From Ferrimonas sp044433165 (GTDB lineage Bacteria > Pseudomonadota > Gammaproteobacteria > Enterobacterales > Shewanellaceae): a stretch of DNA of 7,310 bases. Position 1 is the first letter of the stretch, and every line of letters begins with the position of its first letter. The stretch is taken from positions 1-7,310 of the forward strand of contig JAWXTX010000125.1 of the NCBI GenBank assembly GCA_044433165.1, read 5' to 3'. Under the pieces are notes generated by a model, which made no database searches, was not told the origin of the DNA, and saw only the letters and a program-made list of their open reading frames with translations. Below, piece after piece: positions 1-6,215 of the stretch. A program made the translations under genes and the position numbers.

Positions 1-116
1 CAAGTGCTTTGGTTATAACAGCCTCGGCATTGGTGTTCACAACCCGCCACAAATAATGTGCAGCGGGTACCTGGGCCATTTACCACATCAACCGAATAAT
101 ATTGGTGGTAATTCAT
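1..116 (-). CDS. nrdG: Anaerobic ribonucleotide reductase activating enzyme NrdG, N-terminal part (cut by window edge)
   Basis: The minus strand encodes 38 complete codons beginning MNYHQYYSVDVVNGPGTR and then runs off the window. NrdG is a radical-SAM activase. It uses a 4Fe-4S cluster and S-adenosylmethionine to place the glycyl radical on NrdD in the cytoplasm. The visible part carries the radical-SAM cysteine motif CEHQCRGC (C26, C30, C33), spaced CxxxCxxC and followed by YN as in E. coli NrdG, whose start (MNYHQYYPVD) is nearly the same. In-frame ATGs also lie at 122 and 131. The ATG at 116 is preferred because GGGAG (129-125) sits 8 nt ahead of it and because it matches the E. coli N terminus. 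The gene lies 54 nt after the nrdD stop with no terminator visible between, so it is very probably co-transcribed with nrdD. The identification is secure; only length and C terminus are unknown. Confidence 0.95.
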   Translation of the reverse strand, partial: MNYHQYYSVDVVNGPGTRCTLFVAGCEHQCRGCYNQST

Positions 117-170
117 CGGCATAGCTCCCATCCCTTTGTGGCTAACGCTGAAGTAAAAACCAAAAACGCA

Positions 171-2291
171 TCAGCCAAAATGCTTCACTCGACGTTTTAC
201 TTCTTCTTGCTTACCCGCGTTAAAAGGCCGCGCATCTGGGCTACCTAAATAACCACACACTCGGCGTGTTACCGATACTTTGTTGGGATCACTGTTACCG
301 CAATTGGGGCAAACAAAGCCTTTACTGGTGCAATCAAACTCACCGGTATAGTGGCAGACATAGCACTCATCAATCGGGGTATTGGTGCCGTAATAAGGCA
401 CTCGGTCGTAGGCGTAATCCCAAACGTTTTCCAACGCCTCTAAATTGTGCTGCATGTTGGGGTATTCCCCATAACTAATGAAGCCACCGGAGGTTATCTG
501 CGGATACGCCATTTCAAAATCAATTTTGTCGTAAGGGTTCACCCGCTTCTCCACATCCAAATGGAAGCTATTGGTGTAATAGCCTTTGGATGTCACCTGC
601 TCAATCACCCCAAACGCTTGGGTATCCAATTTACAAAAACGGGTGCAGAGGTTTTCACTGGGGGTCGAATATAAGCTAAAGCCGTAGCCGGTTTCCGCTT
701 TCCAAGCGTCTACGGCTGCGCGCATATGACAGACGACATTCAACGCCTCTTGTTGCAGCGCGGCATCGTCGTAAATGTGTTTATCTGCACCGAATAACGC
801 CTTAATGGTTTCATGCAGCCCAATGTAGCCAAGCGAAATCGACGCGCGCCCATTTTTAAAGATGGTGGCGATGTCATCGTCTGGTTGCAGGCGCACCCCA
901 CATGCCCCTTCTTGATAAAGAATGGGCGCAACACGGGCTTTCACCCCTTCTAGGCGCTCGATACGGGTCATCAAGGCTTGGCGGCTCAACTGCAAGCGGC
1001 TGTCTAAAATTTGATAAAAGCGGCTTACCGAGCCTTTGGCTTCTAAGGCAATGCGCGGCAAATTTATCGATACCACACCAAGGTTATTGCGGCCATCATG
1101 CTGCAACTGGCCATGCTCTTCGTATGCGTTTAAAAAAGAGCGGCACCCCATGGGGTTTTTGAAAGAACCGGTAGCTTTTATAATTTGATCGTAGCTTAAA
1201 ATATCGGGATACATCCGTTTGGATGCGCATTCCAACGCCAGTTGCTTAATATCGTAATTCGGATCTTGTGGGGTTAAATTGTGGCCCCGTTGTAACGCGA
1301 AAACCAGTTTCGGGAAAACGGCGGTTTTGCGGTTTTTGCCCAAACCAGCAATGCGATTTTTTAAGATAGACTGTTGAATTAAACGCGCTTGCCACGTAGT
1401 ACCAAGCCCAAAACCAAAGGTAACAAAAGGGGTTTGGCCATTGGCAGTATGCAGTGTGTTTACCTCATACTCCAACGATTGAAAGGCGTCGTAACACTCT
1501 TTGTCGGTGCGGCTGCGGGCATACCGTTCTGCATCGGCAATGTCCCATTCTTGCGCAACGGCAAAATGCTTCTTAAAACTGGCCTCAACGTACGGTGCTA
1601 ATACTTCATCAATGCGATTGATGGTGGTGCCGCCATAGATATGCGAAGCCACTTGCGCAATGATCTGCGCCGTCACCGCCGTGGCTGTCGAGATGGATTT
1701 TGGCGTGTCAATTTCCGCATTCCCCATCTTAAAGCCAGCGGTGAGCATCCCTTCCAAATCAATTAACATACAGTTAAACATGGGAAAGAATGGCGCATAA
1801 TCTAAATCATGGTAATGAATTTCACCGCGCTCGTGGGCTTGCACAATTTCTCGGGGCAAGATGTGCCGACAAGCATAATGTTTAGCCACAATGCCGGCTA
1901 AGAGATCCCGCTGAGTTGGAATGACTTTCGCGTCTTTATTGGCGTTTTCGTTAAGGAGATCGTGGTTGCTTTGTTCAACTAACCCTTGGATCTCTTGATT
2001 TAAGTGGCTGCTGCGTTCGCGGGCCACATCACGATCGTGACGATACTCAATATAGGCTCGCGCTAAGGCTTTATAAGGCCCTTCCATTAACTGCATTTCA
2101 ACCGCATTTTGAATCGCATCAATGCGCACTTCGGTTTGATCAGCCAGTTGCTCTGCAACTGCGTCAGCCACCTGCTGAGCATACGTTTGATCTTCACATT
2201 GAACGTTACGCGCGGCACCTTCTACGGCAAGGCAAATTCGTGCTCGATCAAACGGCAAGCGGGTTCCATCCCGTTTAATAACAACTGGCAT
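171..2291 (-). CDS. nrdD: Anaerobic (class III) ribonucleoside-triphosphate reductase NrdD
   Basis: This oxygen-sensitive glycyl-radical enzyme reduces ribonucleoside triphosphates to dNTPs for anaerobic DNA synthesis and works with NrdG. From the chosen start the protein has 706 residues (E. coli about 712). Residues 1 to about 95 form an ATP-cone allosteric domain (MPVVIKRDGTRLPF). The large catalytic barrel follows, with HTANGQTPF near residue 281 and NPMGCRSFL, whose C383 fits the thiyl-radical cysteine. The C terminus has a zinc site of two CxxC pairs (C643/C646 and C661/C664) and the glycyl-radical motif RRVCGYLG with G680, one residue off the E. coli numbering. The open frame extends 20 codons further upstream, but ATG 2291 is chosen: AGGAG (2305-2301) lies 9 nt before it, the protein then begins like E. 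coli NrdD, and the extension would cover the promoter's NrdR-like boxes. All key residues are present and no frameshift is visible. It is first in an operon with nrdG. Confidence 0.98.
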   Translation of the reverse strand: MPVVIKRDGTRLPFDRARICLAVEGAARNVQCEDQTYAQQVADAVAEQLADQTEVRIDAIQNAVEMQLMEGPYKALARAYIEYRHDRDVARERSSHLNQEIQGLVEQSNHDLLNENANKDAKVIPTQRDLLAGIVAKHYACRHILPREIVQAHERGEIHYHDLDYAPFFPMFNCMLIDLEGMLTAGFKMGNAEIDTPKSISTATAVTAQIIAQVASHIYGGTTINRIDEVLAPYVEASFKKHFAVAQEWDIADAERYARSRTDKECYDAFQSLEYEVNTLHTANGQTPFVTFGFGLGTTWQARLIQQSILKNRIAGLGKNRKTAVFPKLVFALQRGHNLTPQDPNYDIKQLALECASKRMYPDILSYDQIIKATGSFKNPMGCRSFLNAYEEHGQLQHDGRNNLGVVSINLPRIALEAKGSVSRFYQILDSRLQLSRQALMTRIERLEGVKARVAPILYQEGACGVRLQPDDDIATIFKNGRASISLGYIGLHETIKALFGADKHIYDDAALQQEALNVVCHMRAAVDAWKAETGYGFSLYSTPSENLCTRFCKLDTQAFGVIEQVTSKGYYTNSFHLDVEKRVNPYDKIDFEMAYPQITSGGFISYGEYPNMQHNLEALENVWDYAYDRVPYYGTNTPIDECYVCHYTGEFDCTSKGFVCPNCGNSDPNKVSVTRRVCGYLGSPDARPFNAGKQEEVKRRVKHFG

Positions 2292-2300
2292 TATCCATGA

Positions 2301-2305
2301 CTCCT
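2301..2305 (-). promoter_or_regulatory. Shine-Dalgarno site of nrdD (decides the start)
   Basis: The minus strand reads AGGAG 9 nt before the ATG at 2291. The longer frame's ATG at 2351 has no comparable site at the right distance. This supports shortening the protein by 20 residues. Confidence 0.8.
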
Positions 2306-2316
2306 GTAGGAAAAAA

Positions 2317-2364
2317 ACACTAAATGTGGTAGCTAGAGTGGAAGGTGACACCCATATATAGAAA
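2317..2364 (-). promoter_or_regulatory. Candidate pair of NrdR boxes in the nrdD promoter
   Basis: NrdR represses ribonucleotide reductase genes by binding two 16-bp boxes (consensus close to ACACwATATATwGTGT) about 31-32 bp apart. On the plus strand, 2317-2332 reads ACACTAAATGTGGTAG, which matches about 11 of 16 positions. Positions 2349-2364 read CACCCATATATAGAAA, which matches about 9 of 16 including an intact ATATATAG core. Start-to-start distance is exactly 32 bp. The upstream box would cover the predicted transcription start (2359), a suitable place for repression. Each box alone is weak. The spacing, position and gene context carry the call. Confidence 0.45.
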
Positions 2365-2365
2365 C

Positions 2366-2407
2366 ATCATACATAGCTTCGAACCATCGAACTTCGACCG
2401 AAATCAA
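2366..2407 (-). promoter_or_regulatory. Predicted FNR-activated (class II) promoter of nrdDG
   Basis: Reading the minus strand, 2407-2394 is TTGATTTCGGTCGA. This matches 8 of 10 fixed positions of the FNR consensus TTGATnnnnATCAA, with one perfect half-site. Twenty-two nucleotides downstream is TATGAT (2371-2366), a good -10 hexamer. Setting the hexamer at -12 to -7 puts transcription start at 2359 (an A on the minus strand) and centres the FNR-like site at exactly -41.5, the classical class II activator position. No good -35 hexamer is needed in this design. FNR control of nrdDG is known in E. coli. The match here is inferred from sequence. The 5' leader would be 68 nt. Confidence 0.6.
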
Positions 2408-2563
2408 TATCTGTAAGAGTTTCTAAAGATGCGCAAAGAAGCGATTTAATCCATAAATACTAAGCGGAATGGTTACGTAGGGACAAAGGTAATCGTTGGT
2501 TCTTTGGAATAGATCACCGCTTGATAAGATCAATCTTGATTTGAAAAAAACCGCCCTTTTTTA

Positions 2564-2603
2564 AGAAAAAATCACTGTTTTTCTGACGCGGATAAACAGT
2601 GAT
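2564..2603 (-). terminator. Rho-independent terminator of the alkaline phosphatase gene
   Basis: On the minus strand a perfect 10-bp stem (ATCACTGTTT at 2603-2594 pairing with AAACAGTGAT at 2580-2571, 13-nt loop) is followed directly by a run of T residues (2570 downward). It lies 32 nt after the phosphatase stop codon. The stem is AT-rich, so it may be of moderate strength. It should shield nrdDG from read-through, in keeping with nrdD having its own promoter. Confidence 0.75.
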
Positions 2604-2635
2604 GATTTCTTCAACAAAAAGAGGCAGAAAAAGAA

Positions 2636-3958
2636 TTATTGCACTTGCACTCCGAGAAGTTCGAACAGCGTCACAGCAAGTGAGGTATTGTTTTGCATGC
2701 CGGCAAAACGGTTTGCCCCTACTCCATAAGCCAGTACTGGAACGTCCACAGCAGTATGCCCAGCACTGGTCCAACCGGTGTCACTTTGAGCGGCCACAAT
2801 GCGGGCAATATATTGGCTCAAGGCATTGCTATCCTGAGCTTGAATGCGCCGCTCTATCCCCTCTATCTGCTGCGTGCTTAACTCAAAATCAACCCATTGA
2901 TGCCACGCTTGAACCAGTAGGCGGCGACTGATGGGTTGAGACGCCTGTTCAGCACTGGCAAGCAGCGCCTGCGCGATGGTGTTGGCGGTGCCGGAAACTT
3001 TGGCCACTTCGGCGGGTCGCCATTGGTACTGCCCCATTGAGCCAAGGCTTAAACCACCGGTTTCGTGATCCGCAGTGATCAACAGCAAGGTATCTGGATG
3101 GGCGTCTACATAGGCTTTAGCAACGGCAACCGCTTCGGCAAAGTCCTGCATTTCAGCTAAGGCGCAGGCAATATCATTGGCATGACCGCACCAATCGATC
3201 ATGCTGGCTTCAGCCATCATCACAAAACCGTTAGGCTCAGCACTTGCGAGCATTAAGGCTTTATCGAGCATCAAGCCCAGCCTATCGGTTCGTTGGGCAT
3301 CCAGTGCAAAGGGTAAGGCAACGTCCGCCAGCAAAGCGACCGCAGGTAATTGGCTAAGTTGAGCCAATTGTGGCCAGTCTAAAGCGAGGCTTATCCCCTG
3401 TTGCTGCCACTGCTGATGCTGTGCTTCTGTAAAGTACTGACGGCCGCCGCCAATCAATATATCCACCTCACCGGCCGTCAGTGCGGTGGCTATCTGATCG
3501 GCGATGGGCTGATAAGCTCGACGTGAGGCATGGTGGGTTAAAAAACTGGCCGGCGTGGCGTGGTTTATCTGAGAGGTTGTGACAACGCCAACGGCCTTAC
3601 CCTTGGCCTTGGCATGTGCTAGCAGCCCTGTGAGCCGTTCACCATCCGGATTTTGGCCAACCATGCCATTACGGGTTTTGATGCCACTTGCCAGCGCCGT
3701 CGCCGCGGCCGCAGAATCGGTCACTAAGGTGTCGTCATCTGGGTATGTCATCGCGCTACCAACCCAAAGTGTGTCTAACAGGGTTGGTTCTACGGGGATC
3801 TGCGCGTTGCTTGCGTGCGCATACCGATGCGCACTGAGGTAGGCCGGCCCCATGCCATCGGCAATCATAAAAATAATATTACGGGGTATGGGGGATTCAG
3901 TCGCCCATAACGGCGTGATTACGCTTAGCATTAAGCCGCCAATTAAAAACCTTTTCAT
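2636..3958 (-). CDS. phoA: Periplasmic alkaline phosphatase (PhoA family, His/Trp active-site type)
   Basis: The product is a 440-residue secreted alkaline phosphatase that would hydrolyse phosphate monoesters in the periplasm using two zinc ions and one magnesium. A signal peptide (MKRFLIGGLMLSVITPLWA) should be cut after A19. Visible active-site elements are FMIADGMG with metal ligand D34, the nucleophile S82 in TDSAAAATALASG, H133 and T135 in NHATPAS, phosphate-binding R146, E250/D255/H259 in EASMIDWCGHAND, D297-H298 in ADHETGG, and H401 in GHTAVDVP. H133 and W256 replace E. coli Asp153 and Lys328, the combination reported for Vibrio alkaline phosphatase. The only two cysteines (C257, C265) flank H259. 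At 440 residues it is shorter than E. coli PhoA (471) and than the Vibrio enzyme with its large loop insertion. The start has GAGG 7 nt upstream. It is monocistronic, with its own terminator. I found no convincing Pho box upstream, so phosphate control is not shown. Confidence 0.93.
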   Translation of the reverse strand: MKRFLIGGLMLSVITPLWATESPIPRNIIFMIADGMGPAYLSAHRYAHASNAQIPVEPTLLDTLWVGSAMTYPDDDTLVTDSAAAATALASGIKTRNGMVGQNPDGERLTGLLAHAKAKGKAVGVVTTSQINHATPASFLTHHASRRAYQPIADQIATALTAGEVDILIGGGRQYFTEAQHQQWQQQGISLALDWPQLAQLSQLPAVALLADVALPFALDAQRTDRLGLMLDKALMLASAEPNGFVMMAEASMIDWCGHANDIACALAEMQDFAEAVAVAKAYVDAHPDTLLLITADHETGGLSLGSMGQYQWRPAEVAKVSGTANTIAQALLASAEQASQPISRRLLVQAWHQWVDFELSTQQIEGIERRIQAQDSNALSQYIARIVAAQSDTGWTSAGHTAVDVPVLAYGVGANRFAGMQNNTSLAVTLFELLGVQVQ

Positions 3959-4142
3959 ATTAATGCCTCAATCCATGAGTTCAGTGCGTTTGTTCTTTGT
4001 AACAGCCAATCGCTGATTTTAAGCGTGCTAATCGCGTCTAAAATTTGGCACACATTCACCGCTGCAACCTAACAGGACGCGTACGATCATGCCATTGATT
4101 TTATGGCGCGATTCAACCCTTATTGAGACTTAATGAGACGAC

Positions 4143-4859
4143 ATGACTCAACCTTTTATTCAAACCGTGCAATGTCACGGCGATGCTTACTTTGTGGGTG
4201 ATATTCATGGCGAATACCACCAATTAATGCGGGCATTAGCGCATTTAGGATTTGATGCCGAACGGGGTGATCTCCTCTTTAGTGTTGGCGATATTATCGA
4301 TCGCGGCCATTACAGTGTGCGCTGTTTAGAATTGCTTGAAAAACCTTGGTTTTATGCCGTAAAAGGCAACCATGAAGCCATGATGATCGCCAGCCTACAA
4401 GGGGATTTGGAGATGCAGCAAATCTGGCAGCGTGCCGGCGGAGACTGGTACCAACAACTCAAAGCGGATCAACAACTGCGCTTAAAGCAACGTTTTTTGC
4501 CTATGTTAGAGGCGTTGCCCATCGCTCTAGAAATCAACCTTGATAAAGATGATTTAACGCTTGCGGTTATCCATGCCGATCTGCCCGTTGAAGACTGGCA
4601 ATCATTTAAACAACAGCCCAATTTAGATGAAACTCAACTCGCCACTTGCTTGTGGTCGCGTGCCACTTTAAAAGCCATGGAGCATGGTCGCTATCCCAGT
4701 CGGATTGCCGGCGTAGATGCATTAATTATGGGGCATACCCCAATGCCGATGTTTCGAGGTCATGGCAATCGAGTTTGGCTAGATACTGGCGCAGGCTACC
4801 CAAATGGCAATTTATCGGTGCTTTCCGCTCGCCATATTGTTCATCTGTTACTTCGCTAG
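4143..4859 (+). CDS. PphA/PphB-like serine/threonine protein phosphatase (metallophosphoesterase)
   Basis: The 238-residue cytoplasmic protein has the full PPP-family metal site: GDIHG (D20, H22), GDIIDRG (D50, R54), GNHE (N76, H77), IHAD (H144) and GHTP (H198), plus LWSR (170-173) and the late LDTGAG motif. The order and spacing closely follow E. coli PphA (PrpA, 218 residues), PphB and phage lambda phosphatase, which remove phosphate from Ser/Thr/Tyr residues with Mn2+. The cellular substrate cannot be told from sequence. Bis(5'-nucleosyl)-tetraphosphatase ApaH is related, but the LWSR element and length fit the Pph group better. The ribosome site is weak (GAGACG just upstream). It is divergent from the alkaline phosphatase across a 184-nt spacer, and the two share only the word phosphatase, not a fold. 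The gap to the next gene is 140 nt, so shared transcription is uncertain. Confidence 0.9.
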   Translation: MTQPFIQTVQCHGDAYFVGDIHGEYHQLMRALAHLGFDAERGDLLFSVGDIIDRGHYSVRCLELLEKPWFYAVKGNHEAMMIASLQGDLEMQQIWQRAGGDWYQQLKADQQLRLKQRFLPMLEALPIALEINLDKDDLTLAVIHADLPVEDWQSFKQQPNLDETQLATCLWSRATLKAMEHGRYPSRIAGVDALIMGHTPMPMFRGHGNRVWLDTGAGYPNGNLSVLSARHIVHLLLR

Positions 4860-4985
4860 TGTCTAGCCAACATGAATAAGATAACGGCTTTAGGGTGAAC
4901 CATTGATGCGAACTATAACGGGGCGATTCGCTTCTGATTCAAAAGCGAGTACACTTGTACGCTGAAATGACTTTTTTGAACACGC

Positions 4986-4990
4986 AAGGA
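4986..4990 (+). promoter_or_regulatory. Shine-Dalgarno site of trhA (decides the start)
   Basis: AAGGA lies 9 nt before ATG 5000. The in-frame TTG at 4955 and ATG at 4967 lack a clear ribosome site, so the 15-residue extension (with a soluble stretch TQGPPR) is probably untranslated. Confidence 0.7.
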
Positions 4991-4999
4991 CCCCCTCGT

Positions 5000-5638
5000 A
5001 TGAGCGTCACTCATTACAGCGTAAAGGAAGAGCTCGCCAATGCCATCAGCCATGGTGTCGGCACCGCTGCGGCTATTATTGGCGTCGTATTGATGTTGGT
5101 AAAAGGCATGCCCAACCTTACTCCTGCTGAAATCGCTGCCATCAGTATTTATGGTGCGTCGCTTATTTTAATGTTCTTAAGCAGCACCTTGTACCACAGT
5201 ATTACTGCCGTAAAAGCCAAAGCCATATTAAAACGCATTGATCACTGTTCTATTTATCTACTTATTGCGGGTAGTTACACCCCTTTTATGTATATCGCGC
5301 TCAATGATAAGTTTGGCCACGGATTATTGGCACTGATCTGGGCGTTGGCATTAGTTGGGGTGTTATTTAAGGCCTTTTTTATCAGCCGCTTTAAACGTTT
5401 TGCCTTGGGATCTTACCTATTATTAGGCTGGGCGAGCCTCATTGTTATTTGGCAGCTTTATCGGGTATTGCCGATTCAAGGCTTCGCGTTATTGCTTATT
5501 GGGGGTCTATTTTATAGCGTGGGCACCATCTTTTATGCCATTAAATCTCAACCTTATTTCCATGCTATTTGGCATCTGTTTGTGCTTGCTGGAGCCGCTT
5601 GCCATTGCATTGCGATTGCGCTTTTTGTCATTCCATAA
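5000..5638 (+). CDS. trhA: TrhA/YqfA, hemolysin III (PAQR) family seven-helix membrane protein
   Basis: This 212-residue inner-membrane protein has about seven hydrophobic helices and closely follows E. coli YqfA (TrhA). Family signatures in order are EELANAISHG (H18), SSTLYH (S62, H66) in helix 2, DHCSIYLLIAGSYTPF (D81, H82), and HAIWHLFVLAGAACH (H188, H192, H202) in the last helix. In PAQR proteins the helix-2 histidine and the C-terminal HxxxH bind zinc. The E. coli protein has been linked to membrane energy and lipid homeostasis. The name hemolysin III is historical and is not evidence of toxin activity here. A longer frame begins at a TTG at 4955, but ATG 5000 is chosen because AAGGA (4986-4990) lies 9 nt ahead, and MSVTHYSVKEELANAISHG aligns with the family N terminus. 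The family assignment is secure; the exact physiological role is not. Confidence 0.93.
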   Translation: MSVTHYSVKEELANAISHGVGTAAAIIGVVLMLVKGMPNLTPAEIAAISIYGASLILMFLSSTLYHSITAVKAKAILKRIDHCSIYLLIAGSYTPFMYIALNDKFGHGLLALIWALALVGVLFKAFFISRFKRFALGSYLLLGWASLIVIWQLYRVLPIQGFALLLIGGLFYSVGTIFYAIKSQPYFHAIWHLFVLAGAACHCIAIALFVIP

Positions 5639-5903
5639 TCTAAACTACCCCAACAAGGAAACACCGCGCCAACTAAATTGCTATCTTTTTGCAACCGAAA
5701 ACCAACAGAAGTGTGGTGAGGATGACGAAGTTTTGCTGTTAGATTGATCTAACGCTTGAAAAATGAATGTTTTTTCTCGCATTCTCAGCATTGATATGCG
5801 AACCTTGCCGTCGCGCAATTGCCGACAATCTCGAGATTGAGCCGCGCGACAGTTAATAATATGAGTAATCGCTTTATCGCGTATTTACTCTTTAGGAGAT
5901 GAT
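5639..5903. other. Spacer between trhA and lpp with several dyad symmetries
   Basis: This 265-nt gap contains no gene I can support. It holds GTTAGATTGATCTAAC (5738-5753, 7-bp arms and a 2-nt centre, no T tract after it). It also holds a 14-bp perfect palindrome CAATCTCGAGATTG (5826-5839), set inside 7-bp outer arms GTCGCGC (5810-5816) and GCGCGAC (5844-5850). The lpp promoter must lie in the right-hand part. No clear intrinsic terminator for trhA is seen. A 29-codon frame at 5767-5856 lacks a ribosome site. Confidence 0.6.
5837..5865 (+). promoter_or_regulatory. Possible sigma-70 promoter of lpp
   Basis: TTGAGC (5837-5842) and TATGAG (5860-5865) are separated by 17 bp. Each matches four of six consensus bases, and transcription would begin near 5872, about 30 nt before the start codon. 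An alternative -10 (TAATAT, 5857-5862) overlaps it but would give too short a spacer from the same -35. lpp genes are usually transcribed very strongly, so a better promoter assignment may exist. Confidence 0.35.
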
Positions 5904-6164
5904 ATGAAAATTAAATTAGTTGCTGCTGCTGCTCTGAGCACCATGCTGATGGGTTGTGCGAGCACTGAACTGTGTGAAAACATCGAAGCACTGAACACCA
6001 AAGTAGACTCTTTGGCTACCCAAGTTGGTGCTATGCAAGCGCAAAACGACGCTATCGCAGCTGACGTTCAAGCCGCTAAAAACGCAGCTATGGACGCTCA
6101 AGACGAAGCAGCTCGCGCTAACGCTCGTATCGATGCAATGGCTACTGACTACCGTAAAAAGTAA
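5904..6164 (+). CDS. lpp: Braun-type major outer-membrane lipoprotein Lpp
   Basis: This 86-residue lipoprotein precursor would be lipidated at C18 (lipobox LMGC), moved to the outer membrane and joined to peptidoglycan through its C-terminal lysine, tying the two layers together. Residues from L23 to Y83 form one unbroken heptad repeat: L23, I27, L30, V34, L37, V41, M44, N48, I51, V55, A58, A62, A65, A69, A72, I76, M79 and Y83 all fall on a/d positions. This fits the trimeric coiled coil and alanine-rich stretch of E. coli Lpp. The tail ARIDAMATDYRKK parallels E. coli QRLDNMATKYRK but ends in two lysines. The mature chain is 69 residues against 58 in E. coli, and it has an extra cysteine (C24). 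AGGAG (5894-5898) lies 5 nt ahead of the start. Codons such as GCT and GAC recur, as expected for a very highly expressed gene. A convergent L,D-transpeptidase follows. Confidence 0.93.
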   Translation: MKIKLVAAAALSTMLMGCASTELCENIEALNTKVDSLATQVGAMQAQNDAIAADVQAAKNAAMDAQDEAARANARIDAMATDYRKK

Positions 6165-6177
6165 TCAGTCACCATAC

Positions 6178-6205
6178 AAAAAAGGCTCCTTCTGGAGCCT
6201 TTTTT
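6178..6205. terminator. Bidirectional rho-independent terminator between lpp and the L,D-transpeptidase
   Basis: The perfect stem GGCTCC (6184-6189) / GGAGCC (6194-6199) has a TTCT loop and is flanked by six A residues on the left and six T residues on the right. It therefore works on both strands. It begins 13 nt after the lpp stop and ends 11 nt before the stop of the convergent gene, serving both. Confidence 0.92.
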
Positions 6206-6215
6206 GTTGCTGTTA

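Noticed and set aside
2292..2351. Twenty-residue N-terminal extension of NrdD from ATG 2351
   Set aside because: It overlaps the candidate NrdR boxes, has no matching ribosome site and no counterpart in E. coli NrdD. AGGAG points to ATG 2291.
2599..2931. Plus-strand 110-codon open frame
   Set aside because: It lies antisense inside the alkaline phosphatase gene and its product resembles no family I know. The opposite strand has a complete catalytic site.
3999..4005. CTGTTAC on the minus strand as a Pho box for the alkaline phosphatase
   Set aside because: Only one 7-bp half resembles CTGTCAT (5/7). The expected second repeat 4 nt further is AACAAAC, a poor match, so PhoB control cannot be claimed.
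2636..4859. Alkaline phosphatase and the divergent Pph-type phosphatase as one phosphate-scavenging unit
   Set aside because: One is a secreted phosphomonoesterase and the other a cytoplasmic phosphoprotein phosphatase of a different fold. No shared regulatory site was found in the 184-nt spacer.
4928..4963. Two overlapping hairpins in the trhA leader (TCGCTT/AAGCGA, and the GTACACTTGTAC dyad) as an attenuator or riboswitch
   Set aside because: Both stems are short (6 bp and about 5 bp), there is no T tract at the right place and no known riboswitch core. Chance is the simpler explanation.
5442..5747. Plus-strand 101-codon open frame overlapping the end of trhA
   Set aside because: It is a shifted-frame shadow of trhA. 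The trhA frame keeps the conserved HAIWH and CH motifs to its stop.
5767..5856. 29-codon open frame starting MFFLAFSALICEP upstream of lpp
   Set aside because: No Shine-Dalgarno site, no recognisable family, and it runs across the palindromes. An overlapping 25-codon frame from 5763 is no better.
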